DNA of 64,000 bases from positions 3,232,001 to 3,296,000 of the forward strand of contig JANUWF010001683.1 of assembly GCA_026120185.1 (NCBI GenBank), written 5' to 3'. Positions within the stretch are counted from its first letter, which is position 1; every line of letters starts with the position of its first letter. The stretch is from Voacanga thouarsii. Taxonomy: Eukaryota > Streptophyta > Magnoliopsida > Gentianales > Apocynaceae. A model generated the notes under the pieces. That model ran no database searches. It was not told the DNA's origin and saw nothing but the letters and a program-made list of their open reading frames with translations. A program made the translations under genes and the position numbers. Positions 1 through 9,889 of this stretch are shown piece after piece.

Positions 1-484
1 TACTTAATGAACTTATGATTATGATGAGATATGATTTGTTGAGAACTGTTTTGGCTATGATGAGCAATGCTCCTTTGAATAACGGTTTATTGATGAAAAT
101 GTCTTGCAAATATGATTTTATGGTTTTGATAAACTTGCATGCACGAAATGTTTATATATGATATTCGCACACACGAGACTTACTGAAATGCCAATCTCAC
201 ACTATTTTACATCATGTTTTCAGGGAAATACTTTTATTGAGCAGGTTGAAGAGATTAGAGAAGACATTTCGTTTATTTATTTCTGCTTTGTATTTTTTTT
301 AGAGACGATTGTTAGTTTCGAATTCTCAGACTTGTATAAGTTTTAACTTTGGGTTGTAATAAGATCGTCGCATTACGTTATTTAGTCTTTTCCTTTCCTT
401 TTGTACTTCATTATAAAGACCCCTGATCCTTTGGACAGGGCTATATCCCGCCCTATTTGGATACTTAGGTTGTGGGGTGTTACA
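1..484 (+). repeat. 3' end of a family L LTR (L0)
   Basis: The segment ends in GGGGTGTTACA and matches, base for base over long stretches, the 3' ends of the four other family L copies (for example the cttactga...atctcacac block and the tttggac...gccctat block close to the end). The 5' end lies outside the window, so the length and the left target-site copy cannot be read. The insertion cuts the gag start of a minus-strand copia element, whose sequence resumes at 485. It is in the same orientation as the other four copies. The small ORFs here are chance frames. Confidence 0.85.
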
Positions 485-716
485 GGTGTTGTAACAGAAC
501 CGGTCAAATAACCAGCCTTCCCTCTTCCATGTATTACCAGCATAACAGACTGAAACCACCGTGAAAATTCTATCCATTGAGTTTGTGTTGTATAACCTAT
601 AAAGAGTGGTTGTCAAACGGACTGTTCGTTGAAGATCCTGCCATAGTTCCTTGAGATGCTTGATCCGCCGCTGTTGAGGACACCTCAGTGGTCGAAGTCA
701 GCTGTTCTCCGGACAT
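485..716 (-). pseudogene. copia gag, N-terminal remnant (Cop0)
   Basis: The likely start codon is at 716 on the minus strand. It opens a Ser/Thr-rich head (MSGEQLTSTTEVSST) that reaches a stop after about 40 codons, at the end of SPFDNHSL. A neighbouring frame then continues with a typical copia gag stretch, including the motifs WFQSVMLVIHGRGKAGYL and TGSVTTP, until the LTR insertion at 485. Gag forms the virus-like particle of the element. The frame change and the insertion make it non-functional. The family call rests on the gag_3/UBN2-like head and on the adjacent primer site. Confidence 0.7.
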
Positions 717-785
717 TCTTATGGATGGAAAAGAAGAAGGAAAAACATTGAAAGTTGAAGTTTGAAGGTTACCAGGCTCGATGTA

Positions 786-797
786 GCTTTGATACCA
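786..797 (-). other. primer binding site (Cop0)
   Basis: On the minus strand it reads TGGTATCAAAGC, one base from the common plant copia site TGGTATCAGAGC, complementary to the 3' end of initiator-Met tRNA. It directly follows the LTR end. Confidence 0.75.
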
Positions 798-1067
798 TGA
801 ACCTAAGAATGTTTTGAAAATATTCTTTGATTAATTTCTCATTGAATCAGTAGTAGAATATATACAATTAGTGTACCATAATTTGGCCACCAAAACCAGG
901 AATCAATCCCCCAAAAATAGGCTAATCAAATCTTTCTAATTTACAGCCTAATCAAATCTTCCTAATTTACACTTTCCTAATCCGACCCAATCAGTTCATA
1001 AAGGAAAGATAACAAGTACATAAAATTGACAGCTAAATGTTACACATTAATGACTAAATCTCCAACA
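798..1067 (-). repeat. 5' LTR of Cop0
   Basis: On the minus strand this 270-bp LTR starts TGTTGGAGATTTAG and ends TTAGGTTCA, so it has TG..CA ends, and it is directly followed by the primer site. The partner LTR is outside the window. The right target-site copy would be 1068-1072 (gtata). Confidence 0.75.
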
Positions 1068-2724
1068 GTATATTAAAAGCTGTCATTTTGGGGGAAGTGT
1101 CAAATATTTATGATGTCCTAGATAGTAAGTAGGTTAATTTTAGTAGAATGGAAGGAGAAATACATATTACTTGCATAAGTAACTTTTTAGCAAGTACTAT
1201 GGATACAGAATTACCTATTGACTAAGCTATCTGGTATGAGTTCCTTGGGTTGATTTTTTTTTTTTTTTTTTTTTTATGAATTTCGTGGCCATTTTTAGTG
1301 GAAAATTCAAGGCCTAATTTAGGACCCAAAACAGAATTTTTAGTGAAGAAAACAACACCCAATTCAAATCTCTAACACCCTAGGTCAACTAGAGATCCTA
1401 GAACACTAGAAATAGGAACCAAGTCTATCAAACCACTCCCCAAAACCTTTGAATCATCTAAGGATTCAAGATAAAATGGAAGAAGGAATTTGGGCCACCA
1501 AGATCAACTCTAACTCTAGAACCTTAGGAGAACAAGTTCCCAAGACACTATTTTGGTAAGTAAATTTGATCTATCTTCGTAGTTATAGAAACTCAAATCA
1601 TAGGTAAGGAATGAAAAACCTAAGATTGATCTTGGTCCTTGTAGCAGAACCTTGAAGAACTCTCTCAAAGTGTCTTTCAATTCTCAAAATATAATCCAAC
1701 TTACATATGAAATGTTATAATAGCATATATATATATATAGCCATTCAACCTAGCTATGGTGAGATTTCATCTTAGCCATTGATGTGTTTAAAAGGCCTAA
1801 AATATCCCTATTACATAATAAAAGTTGTGGGAATTTAATTGAAAAAAAAAACAAAGAAAAAGCAAGAAAAATCAACAAAATAGGGCAGTGCTCGAAGTGG
1901 GCCGACGGCGTAGGTTCAGCTAGTGAAGCTAACTTCATCTGTTCAAAATTGCCAAATGCCAACGACAAGCCAGCGCCAATTTGCTTGGGTGAATCGGCAC
2001 TGGTTCTCCTCTGTTCCCTTGCACCAGCGTTTTGATTCAGCTCGTTTCGCACTTCTTTGGCCTTCCACACAAATTGTTGTTCAAGCATTGATCTTCTTGG
2101 TCCTCCCTTGATCTTCCATTGCTTGACAATTCTCTTCATTCTTGGCTTGGGTGCTTGGTTGGCTTGCTTTCTCCATTGAAAACCTCTATAATTTGATTTC
2201 CTCCAAGGCTCCATAGAATGTGGTTTGAATGTCCATCCCCCTTCTTTAGCTTTGGCATGTTGCTTGGATGGATTCCTATAATTGTCCCTCTAATTTTGAT
2301 TTCTGTTTCAATTTCCTTTTAGCATATTGACCAATTAGCCCTTAATATATTTCATGCTCCTCCAAGCTTCTAACAAAGGTAAAGGCCTGTGCCAACAGCA
2401 AAACAGAATATGAAGGGAAATCCACACGATGAGTAGCACATATTCGTGGACTTCCAAATTGGGAAGGCTTTTTGTTACTATGAAAACCATCAACTAAAAG
2501 AGTCAGTTTTAACTCAATCAAACATGTTGAAGATACAAAGGGTCCTAACAAATTATCCTGAAGTGACCGTCTAAACCATGAAGAGATTTGAAAAAATAAA
2601 AAGGAAGAGGAAGGATGGTTTAACCCTTCTCTTTGAAGATTATGGAGTTAAGACTGCTACCAAAAATTAAGAGATTTGAAATAAAAACAAAAGCCTAAGA
2701 GGAAGATTTAACTATGTACACTGG
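1068..2724. other. unassigned AT-rich sequence
   Basis: I see no gene that I can support. It holds a run of 22 T at 1254-1275, an (AT)n stretch at 1724-1739 and scattered frames. The longest is a 154-codon frame on the minus strand (1750-2214) that is basic at its N terminus and has a hydrophobic, Phe-rich patch near its C terminus. I recognise no domain in it. Because both flanks are retrotransposons, an old unrecognised element is a plausible origin. Confidence 0.5.
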
Positions 2725-3038
2725 ACATGATGAAGATTCGATTGTAGGAAAATCCACAGCAACTCTGCCAAAAGTACCTAATGCAATAGAGGAAATTAAA
2801 GATGTGTTTGATGAACAGCTCGTGTCTACTAGAAATGGAGGATATCAAATATCTTGTCAAATGGAAAGGGCGTCCAATGAGTGATTGTACTTGGATAACT
2901 GATCACGATTTTCAGCGCATTGATCATGACCTCTATAAAAGATATCATGCTTTTAACTCGTCGGGGATGAGTTCTTTCAAGCCAGAGAGAATTGATAGAG
3001 ACAATTGGCAACAACCAGTTAAGGTTTACAAGAGGTGA
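2725..3038 (+). pseudogene. Ty3/gypsy integrase C-terminal chromodomain (remnant)
   Basis: The frame ending at 3038 reads through QLVSTR-like, YLVKWKGRPMSDCTWI, DHDLYKRYHAFN and FKPERIDRDN motifs. The YLVKWKG...TW core is the chromodomain found at the C terminus of integrase in plant chromoviruses, where it guides insertion into chromatin. The segment before about 2802 is in a different or damaged frame. The rest of pol (protease, RT, RNase H, integrase core) is absent, so this is the 3' remnant of one element. Its LTR, or the decayed remains of it, should follow. Confidence 0.75.
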
Positions 3039-3597
3039 GGAAAAGTTTATTCTAAAAACCAAACGTTAATTTGGCACAGCTTAGACGATGGACAGCCCAT
3101 ACAGGAATTGTAATAATGAGTCTTTTTTTTTTTTTTTTTAGTAATGAGTTTTTCCTTTAGATTGTTGTTTCATGAGTTTTAGATTTAGAGTATTTTTGGT
3201 AACTAGTGGGTTTGGAGAAGTTTCCTAAAGTTTAAATGTCTATTTAGCAGGATTCCTGAATTGGTTAGTTTCCTCAAGAGTCTAGTCCTAGTTAGTCTAG
3301 ATTTTGGGTCTATAAATAAAGAAATTCTCTATTACCTATGTATGCTTTCTTTATTCAATTAATAAAGAGTCTACAGAGTGTTTCTGTAACTTCTGGTTGT
3401 GCGATGCAATCAACCCCTAAGGTGTGACGCCTTACGGACATTGGTGCGATGCCTAGGGTTTCTCCTCTTCTCTTCGTGTGTTGCTACAAGTTTTTATTCA
3501 GTTTCTTTGCCTGACTACTGAATTTTCAGCAGCTAGACTTAGTTGTTCTAGTCCCCAGTAATTATTTGGACTGCCTAACGGTTGTCCTTCATCAACC
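3039..3597 (+). repeat. gypsy 3' untranslated region and probable LTR remnant
   Basis: After the chromodomain stop comes non-coding DNA with a possible LTR from 3109 (TGTAATAATGAG) to about 3595 (CCTTCATCA). It contains a run of T at 3122-3139, a TATAAATAAAG stretch near 3311 and an AATAAAG near 3361, as expected for LTR promoter and polyadenylation signals. No second LTR is in the window, so the ends are guesses. At about 3598 the sequence changes to the CopA LTR. Confidence 0.4.
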
Positions 3598-3710
3598 TTA
3601 AATCAGTGATTCCATTCCTAATTTGAAGGTTGTTTATTATGGCATGTATTTTCCTATAAGTTGCAATTCAATGAATAGAGAAATTATCCCCATACATGTA
3701 CCTTTCTATT
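3598..3710 (+). repeat. truncated 5' LTR of CopA
   Basis: It matches the last part of the 3' LTR (31118-31357), including TTGCAATTCAATGAATAGAG and the gaaattatc motif. The first about 120 bp of the LTR are missing and replaced by the gypsy sequence. The 3' LTR has a tandem duplication (cttaaatcagtgat / cttaaataaatgat) that is single here. Confidence 0.8.
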
Positions 3711-3722
3711 TGGTATCCGAGC
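3711..3722 (+). other. primer binding site (CopA)
   Basis: TGGTATCCGAGC follows the LTR end at once. It differs by one base from TGGTATCAGAGC, the usual complement of initiator-Met tRNA. Confidence 0.8.
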
Positions 3723-3788
3723 ATATCAATTTTTTTCCATCTTCTTTTCGTTCTTGCTGTCTTCTTCTTCCAGTTTTTCTTGTTTTCC

Positions 3789-4804
3789 ATGCCCTACGCC
3801 ATCATCACCATGTTGGAAATCTCCATCAACTCTACCACCCCGGTTTCCAAACCCACTCCTGTTCAAATAACATCGAAAAATTCTGCTCCAACCAATATTG
3901 AATCGCACTCTGTCCAAATCCCCACAATTCGTTTGAACAACGATATTTTTTTGCAATCGTCTCAATTGGTTCACATGTATATTCGTGGTCATGGGAAGAT
4001 GAAGTACCTAACTGATGAGAAGAAACCTCCAGCTGAGAATGATCCAACGTACGCTACATGGGAAGCTGAAAATTCAATGGTTATGACGCGGCTAGTAAAT
4101 TCAATGTAAGATGAAATTAGCTCTAACTATATATGCTATCCAACGACACGAGCTTTGAGAGAACGTGAATCAAATGTACTCGGATTTGGAAAATCAGTCC
4201 CAAATCTTCGAGTTAACTCTGAAACTGGGAGAGATGAGACAAGGGGAAGACAATGTGACTAAGTATTTTAATTTACTAAAGAGAGTATGGCAGGATCTTA
4301 ATCTTTTCAACACCTATGAGTGCAAATCCGCAAAGGATGCTCACCATCATAAGAACCTAGTGGAGGACAGTCAGATTTTCAAATTTCTTGCAGGCCTCAA
4401 TGTCGAATTTGATGAAGTGAGGGGACAAATCTTAGGAAGACATGCCCTACCTCCAATTGGTGAAGTTTTTTTGGAGGGAAGAAGAGAGGAGAGTCGCAGG
4501 AACGTTATGTTGGGAAAAAAGGGACCTGGAATAGCCATAGAAGGGTCTGCTCTTGTCGTCACAAGTTCGGGTTTTGCCCTACCGGCTGCAAGTTCAAACT
4601 TGGCAAAAACCCTAGGAATCTGCATAAAAGTGCTGAGGAAAAACCTCAGGTCTGGTGTGATTATTGCAATAAACCACACCACACTCATGAAACCTGCTAG
4701 AAAATACATAGGAAGCCAACAAATTTCAAGCCTAGAGAGAGGAATTGACATGGTCCTCCTACTGCAAATAAGTCCGAAGTCAGCCCCTTCACTAAGGAGC
4801 AGTT
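3789..4804 (+). pseudogene. copia gag (CopA)
   Basis: A start at 3789 opens a frame with the head motif RLNNDIFLQSSQLVHMYI and the block GKMKYLTDEKKPPAENDP..WEAENSMV, ending in a stop at 4107. A second frame from about 4165 continues the capsid domain (SQIFELTLKLGEMRQGEDNV, FKFLAGLNVEFDEVRGQI, EESRRNVMLGKKGPG) to 4804. These are the retrotransposon gag (UBN2) blocks of a common plant copia lineage. After about 4550 the frame shifts and no clean CCHC zinc knuckle is left, although CDFCNK-like DNA (tgtgattattgcaataaa) is visible near 4655. It is a broken gene. Confidence 0.8.
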
Positions 4805-4817
4805 AGATCACCACCTA

Positions 4818-6140
4818 ATGCTACTAAAATCGAATTCTTCGTCTGGTACTCCTAGTGTTTTTGTGGCAAAAACAGGTAATGGGATATTTGCTTTGTCCTA
4901 TAACCTAAATTCTTCTACTCCATGGATACAAATTTGTTTAACTCTTATTTACCATATGACTAGTTCTTCAAATTTGTTTTACTCTTATTCTCCATGTTCC
5001 GGGTTTGAAAATGTTAAAATTGCAAATGGAAGTTTTTCCCCTCTCGCAGGTAAAAGTTCTATAAAAATCTCTGAAAGGATTGGTAATCTGTCTTTCATTT
5101 TCCTAAACTTACCTGCAATCTCTTGTCTGTCAGTATATTATCTGCTGATTCTAACTGTTTGGTCACTTTCTTTGATTCCTGTTATGTCTTTCAAGACCGG
5201 AGCTCGAGGAGGATGGTTGGCAATGCTTATATGAGAGATGACCTCAACTACTTTGGAGACAATCTATCTACTAATAAAAAGCTCAAGGCCTGAGTAGTAT
5301 CAGTTCTATCTCTGTTTCTAAACAAATTATGTCTTGGTGTTACAAATTAGGACATCCGAGATCTATTTCCATCACTTTTTAAAAATATTGATATCACATC
5401 TTTACATTGTGAGAGTTGTTTTTTTGGCAAAAAGTCATCGTACAACTTATATTCCTAAATCCTGTCGTCCATCAAAACCCTTTTATTTACTTCATAGTGA
5501 TGTTTAGTGTCCTTCAAAAATCACTACTATGACAGGGAAACGATATTTTGTGACATTTATAGACTACCATATTCGTCTTTGTTGGATTTACCTATTGCGT
5601 GAAAAATCTGAGGTTGAAAAAACTTTCAAAGATTTTTACAATCTGATTGAATATCAATTTCAAACAACAATTCATATACCACGTTCAGATAATGGAAAGG
5701 AGTATTTTCACTAAGTTTTTGGATGGTTTTTTACGCGAAAAAGGTATTTTACACCGATCTACATGTCGTGATACTCCTAAACAAAATGGAATTGCTAAAA
5801 GAAAAAAAAAATAATACTTGCTTGAGGTAGCTCGTGCTATCATGTTTCACATGCATGTTCCATAGTATTTGTGGGAGGATGCAATGTTGACAGCATTGTA
5901 CTTAATTAATCATCTGTCGACATGTGTTTTACAATACAAAACACCATTAGATGTTTTCAAAAGAGAATTTCCTGCATCAACGCTCCATTCGGATTTACCC
6001 TTGAAAGTTTTTTGCTACATAGTTTTTGTCCATCTACCCAACAAATTTCGGTCTAAGTTAGATCCAATAACTGAGAAATGCTCTTTTTTTTTTTAGGGGG
6101 GGGCGCTATGCACCTACTCAGAAGGGGTATAAATGTTTTA
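4818..6140 (+). pseudogene. copia protease and integrase (CopA)
   Basis: The segment carries, in decayed form, the protease region (SSTPW then HMTSSSN, 4910-4970), the pre-integrase zinc region (RLGHP-like DNA near 5345), the integrase core (5529-5714: FVTFIDYHIRLCWIYLLREK, RSDNGKEYF) and the motif PKQNGIAKRK near 5777. The C-terminal part is at 5869-6096 (LWEDAMLTALYLINHL, KFRSKLDPITEKC). The protease aspartate motif between PWI and HMT is gone and replaced by a copy of sequence found 40 bp downstream. Stops occur at several places. An (AT)n microsatellite has grown inside the coding region at 6150. Confidence 0.8.
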
Positions 6141-6147
6141 ACACTCA

Positions 6148-6149
<2 letters not shown>

Positions 6150-6182
<33 letters not shown>
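6150..6182. repeat. (AT)n microsatellite
   Basis: An uninterrupted AT run of about 32 bp inside the old CopA pol region. It translates as alternating Ile-Tyr in one frame and is a secondary expansion. Confidence 0.95.
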
Positions 6183-6184
<2 letters not shown>

Positions 6185-6710
6185 CTATGGATGCCTTGTT
6201 TTTTGAGAAAATTCCATTGTTACCTAAAATTCTCTTCAGGGGGAGAAAATACACGAAGAAAATTTTTGGGAGACATCTAAATCTCTACCCATGACAATCA
6301 CAAATAATGTAACCTTGCTTCAACATCTTGAAACATCACTTTCTTTGCCCATTGTTTTTAATAACTTGCCTACTAATTTTGGAAACAAGTTAGAAGACAA
6401 TACTTAAGGTGAGACTAATAGTGATGACCAAGAAAGGTCTAATCCTACAAGGGTAGAAATACTACAAGAAAAGGATAAAAATCCGGAACCTGAAACTCCG
6501 GTTTATTCTAGAAAAAGATTTTTTAAGAAGAAGAAAGAGCAAACTCTCATTTTTGCACCAGATTAATCAGATATCCCCAGTGAATGCTCTCAAGATGCTT
6601 CAAGTAATCTTAGGCCAGTTCTGTTTGGATCTGATCTTAACTTATCTTCAATATCTATTCCAAACTCAAAGCAACCTGCATGTCCACAAAAAGAAAATTT
6701 GGATCATGAC
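6183..6710 (+). pseudogene. CopA integrase-RT linker
   Basis: This is the variable, low-conservation spacer between integrase and reverse transcriptase of CopA. It is rich in Ser, Pro and acidic codons (for example NPEPETPVYSRKR near 6480), as usual for copia linkers. It contains no domain and is cut at 6710 by SoloL1. The last five bases (ATGAC, 6706-6710) are the left target-site copy. Confidence 0.65.
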
Positions 6711-6969
6711 TGTAATACCCCGCCCAAAACCACCTTTGACTATGGGAAAAAGTCATGCATTGCATAGCATCTTGCATTTTATGTGGTAGCTACAATAATT
6801 TTATTTGCATGATGCATGTGAATTTTTCAGTTGCTCTTGCATTTGAATTAATTGATGTGAAATAGTTGTGTTGTTAAAGACTTGTTTAAGGGAGGTTTGG
6901 TCAAAGACTTGGAAGGATGAGTATTGGGATGGTAAGAACTTCTTGTAGAAAAATTAGCATTGGAGTTGT

Positions 6970-7025
6970 TTTGGAATAGCGGGGAGGTTGGTGATTTCCT
7001 TTGGTGACCCGAGTTCGAATCCTAC
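6970..7025 (+). other. tRNA-like A/B box module in SoloL1
   Basis: A D-arm-like block (atagcggggaggttggtg) is followed about 33 bp later by GAGTTCGAATCC (7011-7022), which fits the pol III B box GWTCRANNC, and then by TTTTT. The same module sits about 235-310 bp from the 5' end of each complete family L copy. It does not fold into a full tRNA, so it is not annotated as a tRNA gene. Confidence 0.55.
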
Positions 7026-9144
7026 TTTTTGTGAAGTAAGCTTCTCTTCTTGAAATTCTTTTCTTTAGACCATTTCTTGTCTTGGCCGAAAAAGAATCTA
7101 GCTATCCTAGAGAAATTTTAGTATTTTTACTCCAAGGAAATAAGTCTCTATATTTATTTCCTAAATTCAAGGACTTTGATGTGAATAAAGTTCACCTTTA
7201 ATTTTCAGCTTGTGTTCCTTAGGATTTTCGAAAAAACCCTAGCTAGTAATTAAAATATTAGCTTGATTTTAGTTGGATAGATGTTGCCATGGATAGGTGG
7301 AATTAATGAATCCTTTTCCTAGTAGGAAATCTTGTTGATTTTAATCCTAGAATGTTAGCTAAAAATCTGGAAAAAAAAATTCCAGCAAGTGCCGCCACTT
7401 CTTGGAGGACTTGTAGCTTAATCCAAACTCTTCTAGGACTAGAGGAAATCCTATCCAAATCCTTGATAAAACCAGATTTTATTTCAATCCAAATTCAACT
7501 AGGATTTCTTCCTTTTCCTAGCTGAATTTCGGCAGCTTTGTATCTACATAAGCTGTCCGAAATTCCAGCCATCTTTAGCTACAATCCAACTCTGAAAATC
7601 CTAGTTCAAAACACCTAGAACACTCCTTAATAATTCAACTACCTTAGATGCACAAAACCAGAATTTCTATCACCAAAAATTACTGATTTTCGGCAGCTTG
7701 GAAACCAGAAAAATTCGGTCAGCTTGCACAGAATTTTCGTTCAGCTGTGCACTCCAAACACACGAAATTTTGCACTCCAAAACCTACCAAAACTCCTTGT
7801 TGATTAAGCCAATTTCAGCGCCCCAAACCCTCACCTTATCCCTGGAAATTTCGGCAGAATTACAGCTTGAACAATCCAGAATTTCTTCTCCTTTTGTTCA
7901 GCGATTTCGCACAGCTTGCACAGGATTTTTCAGTCATCAACATCCACTCAAACTCTTCCTTGTTTGGCCCAAAATTCTGAACACATTCAGCCCTTCCTTT
8001 GAGCAGTGTTTCGGCCAGCTTAGAGGAGCAAATTGCAGAATTTTTTCCTCCATAAAACTCCCCTAAAATCGGCAGCAAGGAGGCGCGCGCAAGCTGGAAA
8101 TTTCGCCTTTGCTGTCCAAGAAACCTAAAGCCATTAGGAGTCTATCTAAACATCACCATCTAACCCTAAACTAATCTTCTCCAACTTTAAATCATAACCA
8201 CCGTTTACCCTCTCCATTCTACACGAAAATTTCAGCAACTTCTCTCTACAAATTTTCGAAAATACAAGAGCTGTTCCAAGCAAAAATCGAACACACCTTA
8301 AGGTAAGCACAAATCCTTTCAACCTCTTGATGCCGTTTTCTCTAATGATTCTTTTCTCTTTCTTCTACCCTTAAATCACGCCCTATAGAGGCTGATTTCC
8401 TCTTCCTCCTTAATTTTTGATCAAGTGAAGCAAAGGAGGTAGCTTCTCTCTTCTTCTCAAGCGAACTCGGGACGATCACCATAGGAGCATCGAGACCTCA
8501 TTACCCAGTAGTTGCAAGGTAAGGGAATACCCTCCCTTGATGTCGAAAGTAAAGTGTAATAGTGTTTATTAGCGAGATAAACATGTGGCCGTAGTATTTG
8601 ATCTTTGGGGATTGAATAGTTTACTTGGAATTAAATAGGAGATTGCGAATTGTTATGAAAATAAATGGGATTAGAGCATGTTTGAATTAATTGAGACCCT
8701 GATCATGATATTATATGGTTTAGATCAAGAGGATAATTGAGGAAAGCCAGCGGTGATTTTTATCGCATTTATCTGAGGCATATCAAGTAAGTCCTTGCAT
8801 AAACTCTTTTATTAAACGTTGTGATGGTAAGTCCTTTTATAAACTGTTTTGTTAAATGTTGTGATAGCAAGTCCATGTTGTGAAGCTTTGTAAAGCTATT
8901 TTTAAACTATGTTTGCTTGGGTTGTAAACGTGGATATTTATTCTTTAAACGGTTTTGTCAAACTAACGGTTTTTAGCAAGAAAACTATTCTTTTCCTCAA
9001 ATTTTTAGAAATCTCTTTTAAAGAAAACCACGTTTTACAAAGCCAAGATTTGAAAATATTTTGAATCAGGAATTGACGGATATGTTTGTTGAGTACTCAA
9101 TAAGGGTAGGCTAACAATACTAGTCTTGGAGGGCTAGCGTAAGT

Positions 9145-9171
9145 CTTCTGGCAGGAGGCCACCTCCAGAAG
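9145..9171 (+). other. conserved hairpin in family L LTR (SoloL1 copy)
   Basis: The 7-bp arms CTTCTGG and CCAGAAG enclose 13 bases. The same structure is in SoloL3 (19227-19253), SoloL4 (near 22408, one arm mismatch) and SoloL2 (27181-27207, with a matching change in both arms). Confidence 0.5.
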
Positions 9172-9889
9172 ATGAACTCTGCTTGAAAAGGCGACAGTGT
9201 TGGTTGGTCAGGCCAGTCCGAGCTAGCATTATGCCTGAAAGGTATTATTATATTCCCGGCATGGACACCCGGATGGTTTTGTTGGGTGTAGAGATGGAGG
9301 AGTATCTCACCCGGTGGGCTGTACACTCACCTTGATCAGAACGCCCAACGTGTGGTAATCTGGTCCGGACAAGGTGCACAAAGTGTGGTGCCTTGGCCAA
9401 CTTGTTCTCATGGAGCCCAACGTGTGGTGACATAATTTTTATCCGTGTGGAGCCCACTCCTTGCGAAAAGAGATTGTTTATGACTTGCCAAATTATTTTT
9501 ACAAATGTTTTACACTTTGCATACACGAACCATTTAAAAACACCATGTGCACATACAGGACTTACTGAGATTTATTCTCACACTGTTTTACACCATGTTT
9601 TCAAGGGATAGACTGTGCTGAGTCAGCGGGGCATGTAATAGTTGAAGCTTTTGCTATTTTCTCTATCCGTTCTAGGAGACATTTATTGCTTATGCTTCTA
9701 AACAATATTTTGTTTTATTCTGTTTTGCCCCAAGTTGAGCTTGATATAATAAGAATATTTCTTTATTTATCTAAGTTAATCCTTTTGGAGATTGTCTTTA
9801 TATTTTATACCTCGTTCTAAAGACCCCTTGTCCTACAGGACGGGGCGACATCCCCGCCCTTTTAGGGTACGTAGTCGTGGGGTGTTACA

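Larger units (their letters stand above)
485..1067 (-). mobile_element. Cop0, 5' end of a Ty1/copia element
   Basis: Read on the minus strand this is an LTR (1067 to 798), a primer binding site (797 to 786) and the beginning of gag (from 716 down), cut off at 485 by the family L insertion L0. The rest of the element must lie to the left, beyond the window. The order and spacing are those of a standard plant copia element with an initiator-Met tRNA primer. Confidence 0.8.
6711..9889 (+). mobile_element. SoloL1, solo LTR of family L
   Basis: It begins TGTAATACCCC, ends GGGGTGTTACA and is flanked by perfect 5-bp direct repeats ATGAC (6706-6710 and 9890-9894), so it inserted into CopA. Length is 3179 bp. 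There is no polyprotein region: the frames inside, up to 122 codons, are chance. Recognisable pieces are a tRNA-like A/B box module (6970-7025), a region with many copies of a TTTCGGCAGCTT-like motif (7520-8100), a hairpin (9145-9171) and the conserved 3' end. The absence of an internal region between two LTRs indicates LTR-LTR recombination, or a non-autonomous family. It is more diverged from SoloL3 and SoloL4 than these are from each other. Confidence 0.9.

Noticed and set aside
7698..8066. 122-codon frame in SoloL1
   Set aside because: Not kept in SoloL2, SoloL3 or SoloL4, and made of repeated TTCGGCAGCTT-like words.
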